Shown here in pieces: positions 11,881 through 23,600 of a DNA stretch of 64,000 bases. Position 1 is the first letter of the stretch. Every line of letters begins with the position of its first letter. The position numbers and the translations under genes are program-made. This DNA comes from Achatina immaculata (taxonomy: Eukaryota; Mollusca; Gastropoda; Stylommatophora; Achatinidae). Below the pieces are notes generated by a model. It did not search any database. It saw only the letters and a list, made by a program, of their open reading frames with translations, and was not told the origin of the DNA. The stretch lies in the NCBI GenBank assembly GCA_009760885.1, contig CM019717.1, positions 45,648,866 through 45,712,865 on the forward strand, given 5' to 3'.

Positions 11881-11928
11881 TGACATCACACATTTAGCGC
11901 AACAGTTTAGTGCCTTTGGTTACCAAGG
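11881..11928 (-). promoter_or_regulatory. Putative promoter module of Cys/Pro paralogue 2
   Basis: TGACATCA (11881-11888) and TTGGTTACCAAGG (11916-11928) are 27 bp apart, 136-183 bp upstream of the start codon at 11745. The arrangement equals that of paralogue 1. The octamer differs from the CREB/CREM site by one base; the palindrome is not assigned to a factor. Confidence 0.45.
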
Positions 11929-12049
11929 TTTAGAGAATAACAAACTGAGTGGTGGCGCAGGGTTTGTGAGCCTTTGAAGTCACCACTTCAAGCATGCGGA
12001 TGGTAATTGAGGCTGTGTCGGCTGTGTCATTAGTTGCTCATGATGTGGT

Positions 12050-13215
12050 TAATTGGGATCCGTCAGGGTTGCCTTACTTATTTAACGTGTATACTAAATA
12101 TATAATGAAGAATGTTAGAGAAGATGTAAACAAAGATATTACGATGCCATAACAACTGGAGGTTATGAAATACCAATGATTAGATATGCTGATGACACTA
12201 TTCACAACACAAAAAGGAATGGTAAAACTAATTATGTCAGCCCGTAAGAATAGTGAAGAGCAAAACCTCTATCTTAATGCGAAGGAAACTAAACTGATGA
12301 CAACTGACAAAACAAATAAGGCAGTTGAAATAAATATTAATGAGGAAAAATTGGAAGAGGTGGAGAGTTTTGAATATCTTGGATCATTCATTCATTCATT
12401 TGCATGTCCCTTGTGGAACTTTGCCTCCATAACAGCACTCCTGTAGGCCTTTCGGTTGTGAGCAAGATGGCCTGCTGCTGATGCATCCATTTGCAGATCA
12501 TCAACGATGTCTTGCAGCCATCTTCGCCTTAGTCTTCCTCTCTTTCTTTTTCCCATTATGTACCCTTCCAAGACAGTTTTCTCCAGGTTGTCATGACGTT
12601 TAATGTGTCAAAAAATATTTAACTTTTCTCTGTTTAATACTCTTTACTAGCCAGCCTTCTTCAATATTAAGTTCTTGTAGTATGGATATATTTTTATATA
12701 TCTTGGATCATTACTAACTAATAATGGAAATACAATGAGGGAAATTAAAAGGAGGACAGCTATCGCTCTTCAGAAAGTAAAACAACTAAAGAAGCTGTGG
12801 ATAGGAACAGACAGAACTACAAAACTAAGATTTTTAAGGGTATGCATCTTTCTCATCGCAACATTAGCCCGCGAGACCTGGACACTTAACAAAACAGCTG
12901 AGAAATACATAAATACCCATACTATAAAAACTTAATATTGAAGAAGGCTGGCTAGTAAAGAATATTAAATACAGAAAACTTAAATATTTCGGAAACATTA
13001 AACGTCATGATAATTTAGAGAAAAGACCGTCTTGGAAGGGTACATAATGGGAAAAAGAAAGAGAGGAAGACCAAGGCGAAGATGGTTGCAAGACATCATT
13101 GATAATCTGTAAATGGAGGCATCAGCAACAGAGCATCTTGCCTACAACCGAGAGGCCAATAGGAGAACTGTTATGGAGGCAAAATTCCGCAAGGGACATG
13201 CAAATGACTGACTGA
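12050..13215 (+). mobile_element. LINE fragment (family C), interrupted by an antisense copy of its own 3' end
   Basis: The RT palm and C-terminal region (IRYADDT with a deletion, SARKNSEEQNLYLNAK, VESFEYLGS) run to 12388 and resume at 12713 (MREIKRRT, ALQKVKQLKKLW, GRPRR) to a short TGA-rich tail near 13205-13220. Frameshifts and stops make it inactive. Confidence 0.85.
12389..12697 (-). mobile_element. Antisense family-C LINE 3' end nested in a family-C LINE
   Basis: The minus strand reads the family-C C-terminus (MGKRKRG..., then KFRKGHANE-like) and ends in a (TGAA)n tail at 12389-12400. The 15-bp direct repeat atatcttggatcatt flanks it (12374-12388 and 12698-12712). Confidence 0.88.
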
Positions 13216-13269
13216 TGTGATTAATGGTGTAATTGTAACGGATTCACAGAGTATGCTTCGTAATAATGA

Positions 13270-13693
13270 AAAGAATTTGCTTCGAAAAGAATGGGTTCAT
13301 CTGTTAAGCCAGTCATCTGTGACAAGCCCAACGTGACTTTATTGTCCATGGCATGCGGGAGTACATGACAATGACGTGGCAGATAGATTTGCTGGACAGG
13401 CTAAAATAAATGGAAGACTGACAATGGACAAGGGGGACTTTACTAAAGCTGTATTTGACAGAATGCGGGAGAATGGACAAGGGGAATGGAAGAACAATGT
13501 AGCTGTGAAGAGACTTCTGGAGCTAGGACAAATTAAACGTGCTGGCAGGAAATCCGAACTGTGTGGCAGAAAAGGCGTCGTACACAACCAACATTTGACA
13601 GGAACTATTAGCAGGCATACTCTTGCTTGGATGCTGCGGCATGCGGCGGAGCATATTTGTGGTTGTCCAAAATGCAGTGAAGCCGGAGTCTGA
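13270..13693 (+). pseudogene. RNase H-like C-terminal fragment of a retroelement
   Basis: Translation around 13340-13400 gives CPWHAGVHDNDVADRFAGQ. This fits the C-terminal RNase H motif (H-A-G-V, N-x-x-A-D) of retroelement polyproteins. An open tail runs to the stop near 13693, ending in HICGCPKCSEAGV. A stop (TGA, 13334-13336) interrupts the upstream part of the motif. The family was not identified. Confidence 0.6.
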
Positions 13694-13784
13694 ATTGTGA
13701 ACTTTGAACTTTCAAGCTGAGTTCTATCGCTGAATAGTAGTTTTGCAATGCTATTGATAATTTGTTTGTCTTGTAATCTAATTA

Positions 13785-13996
13785 ATTTAGAGAAGACCGT
13801 ATTGGAAGGATACATAATGGGAAAAAGAAAAAGAGGAAGACCGAAACGAAGATGGTTGCAAGACATCGTTGATGATCTGGAAATGGATGCAGCAGCAGCA
13901 GGCCATCTTGCTCACAACCGAGAGGCCTACAGGAGTGCTGTTTGGGAGGCAAAGTTCCGCAAGGGACATGCAAAGGAATGAATGAATGAATGAATG
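13785..13996 (+). mobile_element. Family-C LINE 3' end, 5'-truncated
   Basis: The frame reads MGKRKRGRPKRRWLQDIVDDLE and then EAKFRKGHAKE, with a (GAAT)n tail at 13976-13996. The last about 100 bp are almost identical to the insertion at 16089-16196, so both are probably recent. Confidence 0.82.
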
Positions 13997-14059
13997 TAAT
14001 CTAATTTACACCGCAGCAAACTATTTTACTATGTGAATTCGATGCCAGGGAAAAAAAAC

Positions 14060-14770
14060 CAGATACCTTGTCTTCACGGGCTAGCAAAATAGAACTTGAA
14101 ATTAACAAGTAAAAAATATAAATAATGAAAATTCCTATTAATGAAGAAGGAAAAATATACGTAGAAAGAACAGCTGTTGAAGAAGTACACCAATTTGCAT
14201 CCTCGGCAGTTACATAGACCAGGACTGTGACACTGGAAAAGAAGTTAGAATTGCAAAAGCAGCATTGACTTTCAAGAATCTATGGCATTCAAAGACACAA
14301 AAACAAAGTTAAGACTCAAATGTAATATTCACCCTCATTTATGCGTGTGAAAGGTGGAAAACAACTAAAGAAATTAGACTCTTTTGAAAACAAATGTCTA
14401 AGGAAAATACTCGGTATAAAGTGAAACGAATTCAAGAACAACGCAGAGATAAGGTAGATGTTTGAACAACAACGTGTCTCATGGGTGATCAGAAAAAGGA
14501 GATGGGCATATACAGGTCACGTGATGAGAAGAAAACTCAGAAAATCCCAATACAAGTATCAAGTGGAACACAACAGGCCGAAGTAAAAGAGGTCAACCAC
14601 GTGGAACTTTAAAGAGAACATTGTAAAGAGAAGCCAAATTAATAAGCATAAAATCCGTTGATGAGGTTTAAAAGCTCGCCGAAAACAGGAAAACTTGTCG
14701 ATCCACCGTGCAAAACCTATGTGACGTTTAACAACACGGGAAGGATGTAAGAAGTAAGATGTAAGATGTT
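14060..14770 (+). mobile_element. Family-B LINE fragment, decayed
   Basis: It is homologous to 3291-4093, with many indels and stops. It ends with the family-B terminus (ctatgtgacgtttaac...acgggaaggatgtaag) and a (GATGTAA)n-like tail at 14745-14770. Confidence 0.8.
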
Positions 14771-15308
14771 ACTATTTTACCCTTTATTTCACAGACTGGT
14801 TTTCATTGACTGCTGTGAATCGGTGTCGTTGTCAAGAGTGAAGGAGCTGGGAGGTGAAACTTGAGGTGACGAAAAATGAGTGATTCATCAAGAGTGATCT
14901 AGACATTCAGCTGACAAAGAACGCTGTTGCTGTACGCTGAAGGAGATACTGAAGCAGAGATCGGAGCACCTATGTCCGGACTGCATGGATGATGGTCTTT
15001 TCTAATCAACTAAGACCGATTTTGTTCCGATTTCCCCCCCCCCCCCAAAAAAAAAAACCAAACTGTTTTTTTTTCTTTTTTTTTTCTTTGACGTAAAGAT
15101 GCAGGTAGTAGTTACGACTTTCTGATACTGTCCTGTATGCTCAAAGAAATAGGTCAGTGCTCTCCCAGATTTTTATCAAGCTTCATTATTAACAGGGCTG
15201 CTTCGATCTCCATCAGTTTCATCTGCTTGTTGTGGTGCATCTGTTGCCAGTAAACACTAGCAAGAAGGGAGGTAAGATATGGTTCGCCAGACATTGCTAT
15301 TCCTCAGA

Positions 15309-15470
15309 CAGACAGACAGACGGACGGACGGACGGATGGATGGATGGATGTGTCTACATAGGCGATAGAGAGCGAGAGACTGAGAGAGGGAGAGATAAAG
15401 CTTAGGAGAAAAATTCATATTTCATAGGCGGTAGAGAGCGAGAGACAGAGAGAGACACAGAGACACAGAG

Positions 15471-15527
<57 letters not shown>
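15309..15527. repeat. Simple-sequence block: (CAGA)n/(CGGA)n/(GGAT)n then (GA)n
   Basis: Successive short tandem repeats occur at 15309-15350, with purine runs at 15368-15395 and 15430-15527. Two near-identical flanks (aggagaaaaattcatat / agagaaaaattcatat) suggest a local duplication of about 130 bp. Confidence 0.85.
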
Positions 15528-15530
<3 letters not shown>

Positions 15531-16088
15531 AGCCTAAGAGAAAAATTCATATGCCAGTTATGTTGCCTAGATAAGCTTTGCTTGTGATTTGTTTATCTTC
15601 TGTCGTCGCTTGCCGAAGGTATGACCCTTGTGATTTTATTTTATTTACTCATATTTATCTACCGTCTTTTGGTTTTGGATGTGTGAGGTTATCTCTTTCT
15701 CCAAAACAACACTGCAATGTTGGAAGATCTAGCATGTTATGCAAGTCGATACTTAGAGCGATATTTAGCTAAAGTTTAAACAAATAGAAAAGTAGCACAT
15801 TTCTAACCCAGCACATATTTTAAAATTATTCATAACTTCCTTCCGATTTCTTTCTGTCAAAATTTCTCATCAAAATTTACCCTACCAGAGCATGAACATT
15901 AACTCAAGCGTGACTCAGTTATGCAGCGAGTCAATAAACCATTACAAAAAAGTGTTAAAGCTGTCGATACGCTAATCATTATGGGAAGCTGAATACAAAG
16001 GAATGGAGGCAGCCGATCTGGGTGTAACGGCTGACATGTTAGACGTGAGCAAAGACCTTGCCCCATTTTCTTACTGTACTCATAGTGA

Positions 16089-16196
16089 GCAGCAGCAGCA
16101 GGCCATCTTGCTCACAACCGAGAGGCCTACAGGAGTGCTGTTTGGGAGGCAAAGTTCCGCAAGGGACATGCAAAGGAATGAATGAATGAATGAATG
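16089..16196 (+). mobile_element. 108-bp family-C LINE 3' stub with 11-bp target-site duplication
   Basis: This severely 5'-truncated insertion starts at cagcagcagcaggccatc and ends in (TGAA)n. It is flanked by actcatagtga at 16078-16088 and 16197-16207. Confidence 0.9.
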
Positions 16197-16209
16197 ACTC
16201 ATAGTGATA

Positions 16210-16501
16210 ATTCGGTAGTACCGGGTTCAAGCCCCATCAATGGGATTTTTGTTCTGCAACACGTTAGATAGACCCCAGTGTCCACCCGACCTCTAAAAAC
16301 GGGTACCAGAGAAATATGGGGAGGTAAATATGGGCACTAACACCGTATCCCTACGTGCCTGTAAGGCATGACAGGATTACCTTTACCTTTTAAGTGCGGC
16401 AAGATGTGGTACTGACCATGTCATGTGCCGAAGGTCTTGGAAATACCTGCCTAACACTGTCTTCCCAATATGCCTTTGGAAACGGTAATTTTACCTTTTA
16501 T
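16210..16501 (+). mobile_element. tRNA-derived SINE with target-site duplication
   Basis: The B box GGGTTCAAGCCCC lies near 16221-16233. The body and the tail ending ttttaccttttat match the SINEs at 6843-7127 and 18952-19216. The head is truncated before the B box. The direct repeat tcatagtgata flanks it (16199-16209 and 16502-16512). Confidence 0.82.
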
Positions 16502-16599
16502 TCATAGTGATAGGCTTTATAATGGCTAACGAGATGGGGCTTCAAGGAGCTGTTCACTATGGTTGTGCCTATTTTGATGTTTGGCCATTTCAGCTGTCC

Positions 16600-16912
16600 G
16601 TTTTAGCAATCAGCGACTCATAGATGACATGCCAGTGTCAGGGTCGGTGAATTATAGCTGACCAAGACCCTGTCCCACCTCCTCGTTGGTGCTCCTAGTA
16701 ACAGGCCTAGCCTGACGAACGATTGTCATTGTTCCCACAGGGGAGTCTGCTAAAAAAAAGCATTGCACATTTTCTGCGCTTTAACTGCACTCATAGACTG
16801 AAAAAAAGCCACCATAACCCGCTCCAAAGTCGACATGATGCTGTGCCACATCTTCACCTCATCGGCTGCAAAGAACAGCAGCTCACAGTTCCAGACAGAC
16901 AGAGCTAGGCAG
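16600..16912 (-). repeat. Dispersed repeat family R3
   Basis: On the minus strand it begins with the family start (tggaactgtgagctgctgtt, ctttgcagccgatgaggtga) and ends with the ggtc...agctataattcac-type terminus seen in copies at 31140-31420 and 38670-38985. Confidence 0.6.
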
Positions 16913-17306
16913 TATCACGAGAAACTTCCTAGATTTACATAGACCTACCTACTACACAAGATCAGCTATAATAACTGCCATGCTCATATAAATAATAATT
17001 TTAAAAAAACCAGCGAGAAGTTTACTGTGTCACCAAACCCGGCAGTGAAAACTAAGTCGTCTTTAGTTTATCTTTGGGGGGGGGGGGGGAAGAATGGGTG
17101 GGGACAATCTTTTCAAAGAAGGTTGCAGTGGTCGATCTCAGTAAGAAGAGAAAGTTAGGGTTAAGGGGAGGGGGTGGGAATTGAGACATTGTGAATACTG
17201 AATGGAGAAAAAAGAAAATAATTAAGAAATGTAATCTGGAAAGACATGGATAATATATCTGAAATGAGATTGCGAGCAGCTGGAAAATTAGTGACTGCTC
17301 ACCCGT

Positions 17307-17325
17307 CCAAACTTTCCTTTCCACG
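17307..17325 (+). promoter_or_regulatory. ER stress response element (ERSE-like) upstream of PDIA4
   Basis: CCAAA, nine bases, then CCACG. The ERSE consensus is CCAAT-N9-CCACG (NF-Y plus ATF6/XBP1), so spacing and the CCACG half match exactly, with one mismatch in the CCAAT half. The right half extends into the palindrome CCACGTGG, which contains an ACGTG core. It lies about 300 bp upstream of the PDIA4 start codon. Confidence 0.6.
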
Positions 17326-17358
17326 TGGTCATGCACTAATTTTACTTGTCACATTATT

Positions 17359-17375
17359 ATTGGTTTCTATAAATA
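17359..17375 (+). promoter_or_regulatory. Candidate core promoter: inverted CCAAT (ATTGG) and TATAAATA
   Basis: ATTGG at 17359-17363 is a CCAAT box on the opposite strand. TATAAATA at 17368-17375 would place transcription start near 17400 and give a 5' UTR of about 230 bp. Transcript ends are not visible in the sequence. Confidence 0.35.
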
Positions 17376-17627
17376 TATGAAAATTATTACGCAAGGGAGT
17401 TTGTAATAAAATGCAAAATTTGAATCCACTAAATATGATATACATGTTTTTAATAGAGTTTTTAATAAATGAATACAGCTAAATTTGATTGTTAGAGGGA
17501 TTTATTCACTGTAACAAATGCCAAGCTTCTCGGATTTTATTTTTCACCTTTACTGCGCCCGTTACAGATGACCCGGATGTTGTTACGAGGCCGGCGTCTT
17601 CGGAAGCGATAATCTTACATTACGAAT

Positions 17628-20600
17628 ATGGCAATTATGGGGAACAGAGCGGTGTTTGTTCTTTTGTTCTTGTTTGTAGCATCATTTCCATGTGTTCGGC
17701 CTGCAGAAGAGGCTGATGATCCAGATGTAGATAAAACCGGTTAGTATGTACTGTCAAGATTTCACTTTAAGATTTTATTTAAATAGGTATATCATTATTG
17801 CTGCTTGCACTGTTGTACTCTGGAAATGTAGAGTAGAATGTGCCAAATCAAAGTTGGATTCAGTGTGTTGAGGGGGGCGGGGGGGGGGGGGGCATAATTT
17901 CAAGTTACCCTATTTTGGCAGTGGTATGAATGATATTAAATCTAAATTTAAAAAAGAATCCAAGCCCCGTCTCATCAAAGTGCTTTGTCTACGATTTTTT
18001 CGAGGTCTAATCCTACAAAACTGTGTTCTCTTACTTTACCGTTATATTTGCGTGATTTAGGGCTGTGAAATGTCAGTGCCCTCACATTTATAGACCAACT
18101 ACAGCATCTGAGGTAGGGATGCCAGCACCTGTCAGCGCCACTTTGTTTTCCATGGGAAATCCTAGGTACCTAATTGTGGAGACTGGGTTGACCATAGTGC
18201 CAATTGGTCTGAGAAAGATTCCACCCAAGTGCGAAACTGAACCAGGGACCTTCTCATGCGAATGCACTGACCACTGTATCACTACAGGACGAACTTTGAA
18301 TTAACAGTACTGAATTGTTTGTTTATTTGTTTTTTTTTTTTTTTTGCTTTTTTAAAAATGAGAGCAAGGCAGCTATAAAAATCTGTTTGAAGACATGAAA
18401 CACTGCTCTCTATAATCTAAGGGAGCAAAGCTGACTGCTAGTATGTGCTTGTGGAGGTCAGTGAACAGTAAGACTTCTCTGTAAGTGATCTTAGTAACAT
18501 ATGCTGCCTGGCTGATTTAACAGGGCTAGCCTTGATCCCCATGATGGTGGATTATGCTGAGAAGTTTGCTCTGAGTCCACTCCAGGTCTTCCGTTAGCTA
18601 CAGACTTCCTCTCCTAGTCCGGTGTGATACTTCTTGTGCTTCAACACCTTCACTGAGTCCACTCCAGGTCTTCATTTAGCTACAGACTTCCTCTCCTAGT
18701 CCGGTGTGATACTTCTTGTGCTTCAACACCTTCACTGAGTCCACTCCAGGTCTTCAGTTAGCTACAGACTTCCTCTCCTAGTCCGGTGTGATACTTCTTG
18801 TGCTTCAACACCTTCACTGAGTCAGCTGTTAAGAGCATCCTGCTCACAGTTCCAGGGAGACAGAACAGGGCAGCCCTGAGCTAACTTTCTGTCTGTCGGT
18901 GGTTCCCTGAATCCAGAATCATCACGGCTACTGTCAGCATTTAGTAGAAATGGCAGCCTGGTTGGCTGAGTGGTTAGGTACTCAGTCTGCTAATCTAGTT
19001 GTACTGGAAGCAAGTCCCAGCAGTGGGGATGTTTTTCTGGTACCACCACACCAGAAAGGCCCTGGGGTCCACTAAGCCTTTAAAGATTGGTGACAGAGAA
19101 ACCTGGGAAGTTAAAGTGGCCAGGCATAATACTGCGCTGAAGTTCTTGGAAATACAGTCTAACACCTTATCCCTAATATGCCTTAATGACATGAAAACAG
19201 GGATTTTACCTTTAAATACAAACTACATTCTGTTCTTAAATGAAAGAAATTAGATATTTTTATCATTATGCATACATACTTTCTTTGGCCATTAACTTCT
19301 AGCAGATCATAGTGACCAAACTTTGCTGCTTCTTTCCTTTCAAGTTGTCATTTATCTTTTTTTTTTTTTTTGCATTTTCTCTTCCTCAGATAAAACTGAT
19401 GATGCAGAAAGTGATGATGGTTCTGTCAGGATTGAAGATTCTGTATTGGTTTTAAGCACCAATAATTTTGATGAAGTTATAAATAAAAATCCAATTATAC
19501 TAGTTGAATTTTATGCACCATGGTTAGTATAACTTTAAAATTTTTGTTTGTCTGATATGAAGAAAGTGGGTTTTTTTTTTCTCTCTGAATCTTAAGTGCC
19601 CAGGGCACATGGGGCTTCTGCAAGGGTTTTCCACAAATGCCTGGCTGTTGCCTTTTTTTTTCACTGTTGCCCAGGTGAGCCCTCTATTGCTCAACATCCT
19701 CTCTGTTGTTCTTCTCCATGTCTCCTTTGGTCTACCATTACTTCTGTTCCAGGTGTCCATCTTAGTGCTATTTTTGGTAGTGAGTTGTCAGTCATCCGGA
19801 GCACATGTAGTATATAGTGATGATTTTTGTCAGGCAGATGACATGATGGGGGTCAGAAAATCATTGCAGGTCAGGATCCAATTCTGTATACAAGTGGTAC
19901 CCTCAAAATAGCATGATCAGAAGAGTGGAGATCAGTATAATTACTTGGTTGTGAGTTCTCCTTGATCATGAGTTTCTTTTGGTCATGAATTCTCCATGGT
20001 TGTGGGTTCTCCTTGGTTGTGAGTTCTCCTTGGTTGTGAGTTCTCTTTGATCATGAGTTCTCCTTGGTTGTGAGCTCTACTTGGTTGTCGGTTCTCCTTG
20101 ATTGTGAGTTCTCCTTGGTCATAGGTTCTCCTTGGTCATGGTTTCTCCTTGCTTGTAAGTTCTCCTTGGTCGTGGGTTCTCCTAGGTCATGAGTTCTCCT
20201 TGGTCGTGGGTTCTCCTTGGTTGTGGGTTCTCCTTCGTTGTGGGTTCTCCTTGGTTGTGGGTTCTCCTTGGTTGTGAGTTCTTCTTGGTTGTGGGTTATC
20301 CTTGGTTATGAGTTCTCCTTGGTTGTGGGTTCTCCTTGGTTGTGGGTTCTCCTTGGTTGTGAGTTCTCCTTGGTTGTGGGTTCTCCTAGGTCATGAGTTC
20401 TCCTTGGTCGTGGGTTCTCCTAGGTCATGAGTTCTCCTTGGTCGTGGGTTCTCCTTGGTTGTGAGTTCTCCTAGGTCATGAGTTCTCCTTGGTTGTGGGT
20501 TCTCCTAGGTCATGAGTTCTCCTTGGTCGTGGGTTCTCCTTGGTTGTGGGTTCTCCTTGGTTGTGGGTTCTCCTAGGTCATGAGTTCTCCTTGGTTGTGG

Positions 20601-23600
20601 GTTCTCCTTGGTTGTAAGTTCTCCTTGGTTGTGGGTTCTCCTAGGTCATGAGTTCTCCTTGGTCGTGGGTTCTCCTTGGTCGTGGGTTCTCCTTGGTTGT
20701 GGGTTCTCCTTGGTTGTGAGTTCTCCTTGGTTGTGGGTTCTCCTAGGTCATGAGTTCTCCTTGGTTGTGGGTTCTCCTTGGTTGTAAGTTCTCCTTGGTT
20801 GTGGGTTCTCCTAGGTCATGAGTTCTCCTTGGTCGTGGGTTCTCCTTGGTTGTGGGTTCTCCTTGGTTGTGGGTTCTCCTTGGTTGTGGGTTCTCCTTGG
20901 TTGTGAGTTCTTCTTGGTTGTGGGTTATCCTTGGTTATGAGTTCTCCTTGGTTGTGGGTTCTCATTGGTCATGAGTTCTCCTTGGTCGTGTGTTCTCCTT
21001 GGTCATGAGTTCTCCTTTGTTGTGGAGTTCATTAACTCTTCCCGTGCATAGGACGAAAAGCGGACGTATGGGTACAAACGGGACTAAAAACGCGGGTCTT
21101 GGTCTGTAAGGGGGTCTAGTTGTAAAATGGAATGGAAAACAGTATTTCCATGTACTTCCATATACTTAATATGTTTCAAAGTATAGCTAAATGAATGAAA
21201 ATTTCATAAATGCAGAGTTTTTTAGGAAAAAAGAAGTAATGTGATGTTTTTAAACACTGACTGTGGCCAGTTCACCATCGGCTAGGTCTAGATCTACACT
21301 GCTTACCATCTGAGATGTGTAGATCTACTTGTCGATCTTGTATTGTGATTCTGTGTTGCATTCTCGCTGAATGAATGTCTGAACTAACCTCCTAACTACT
21401 CCTAACTACTTCTCCAGTCATCTAAATATGTCTAGATCTACTTAGAAAACATTCAAGAGCAGCGGGGTGGCCATAGGCTATGTCCATACCCCTATCTACA
21501 TCGTCAAAAACTGAAAAATTTCCACACTTCTCGTCCTTTTTTCTCACTCGGCATAGCTCATAACTAGGCACTCTTTCGCCATTTTGAAAAGTGTCACCAG
21601 AATCGTGGACGAAGTATGTACAATCTAAATGTTACACCGGTTGTTTTATTGAAACAAACAATTGTCACTATAATGACCATACGGAAGAATCGGGATACCA
21701 GAAATGTCACTATAATGACCAAACGCACGGAAAGTGTTAAGAAACCTATGCCATGGGGACTAAACAAAAGGGACTGTAGCTCATGTACCATTCAGTGTAA
21801 GAACTCTGTTACAAAATTTTCATCACATTGTGAACTGTCAAGATCTTCACCATAGTCATCTGTTGCCATGACCTTCACTATGACATCATCTGCCAAGATC
21901 TTCTTCATAGCATCAGTTAACAAGATCTTCAGATTTGTAGCTACAGATAATTTAGATAACAATGTTTTAAAAAAAGCTGAAATAATTTCTCAGGTTCACT
22001 CCAGGAAGAGTATTCATTTATTTTTTATTATGACTTTGCCAAAGAACAATCAGTGAGCAGGTGATTGTCATAATAGATGTCTTTATCAGCTTAAATCACT
22101 AAGATTTATGACAAAAAAAATGTTGGCACAGTTAGTTACTGAAACTAAATAAGTTATTGAAGCTAAATACATTAACTCTTCCCGTGCCCAGAAAAAAAAA
22201 AAAAGTAGACGTTCCCATCCGTGCCACACAAAAAACACGGGTCTTGATATGTTAGGGGGTATAGTTGTAAAATGGAATGGAAAACAGTATTTACATGTAC
22301 TTTCGTGTACTTATTATGTTTCAAAGTATAACTAAATGTATGACAATTTCATAAATGCGGAGTTTTTTAGGAAAAAAGAAGTAATGTGATGTTTTTAGAC
22401 AATGACTGTGCCCAGCTCACCATCGGCTAGGTCTAGATCTACACTACTTACCATCTGAGATGTCTAGATCTACTTGTTGATCTCGTATTGTGATTCTATG
22501 TTGCATTCTCGCTAAATTGAAATAACCTCCTACCTACTTCTCCAGTCGTCTAATATGTCTAGATCTACTTGGGATACATTCAAAAGCAGTGGGGTGGTCA
22601 CAGGCCATGTCCATACCCCTATCTACATCATCAAAAATTGAAAATTTCTCCATGTTTCTCTTCCTTTTTCTTGCTCGGCATTGCTTGTAACTAAGGACTC
22701 TTTCGCCATTTTGAAAAGTGTCACTGGAAATGCAGACGAAATATGCATAATCTAAATATTACACTGGTTGTTTTATTGAAACAAATGAATTGTCACTATA
22801 ACGACTATGGCACGCAACTCAGTAACCGGAAGTTAGCACTATATGAAATGGCACGGGATGAGTTAAACGTGACTTTGATGTTGAGAAAAGCATTCCTGAC
22901 TTGTGAATCAGATTTAGACTGTTATGTTGGTAGTTTGTTAAAAAATGTTATTTTTATTTAACATTTGGCAAGGTCCGGTCATCATATATTAAATACCAAA
23001 TAATATGTACAAATATACAGTTGGGGCTCATTGATGCGCAGCATGTTCTACATGGCAATTTCTTTCTGTGATGTCCCATTCCTGGTAATTTGTGTTTTTT
23101 TTTTTTTTGTGATGTTCCTTTCCTGGTAACTTGTAGGAATTTAAGTTTTTAACATGTTCACATTTTGGCTGTGTCTTGTCCTGGCCACCTAGAAATTGTA
23201 TAAATGAGATTCTGGCGTTTATTCTTGCAAAATTTTTTTCTCTGCATTTTTCAGGTGTGGACACTGTAAGAATCTGGCCCCTAAATACTCGGCCGCAGCA
23301 GAGGAGCTGGCCAGAAATGATCCTCCAGTTCCACTGGCCAAGGTTGATGCTACTGTTCATGGTGAACTAGCGCAGAGGTACCAATTTACAGATATATGTG
23401 AGCTTATTTCTTTTGCTAATGGTCAGACAAAAATTTATATTTTATAAGTGATAAGGAGCTCAAGCCAAGTCAGCATTCCAGAAAATGAGAAACGTCTTGT
23501 GCAACAGATGGAAACAAGATTCAGAGTACTTAAATGTTACATCGAGCCAATTTTGTTTTATGGATGTGAAGCATGGTCCATGACTAGGAGAGTACAGTGA

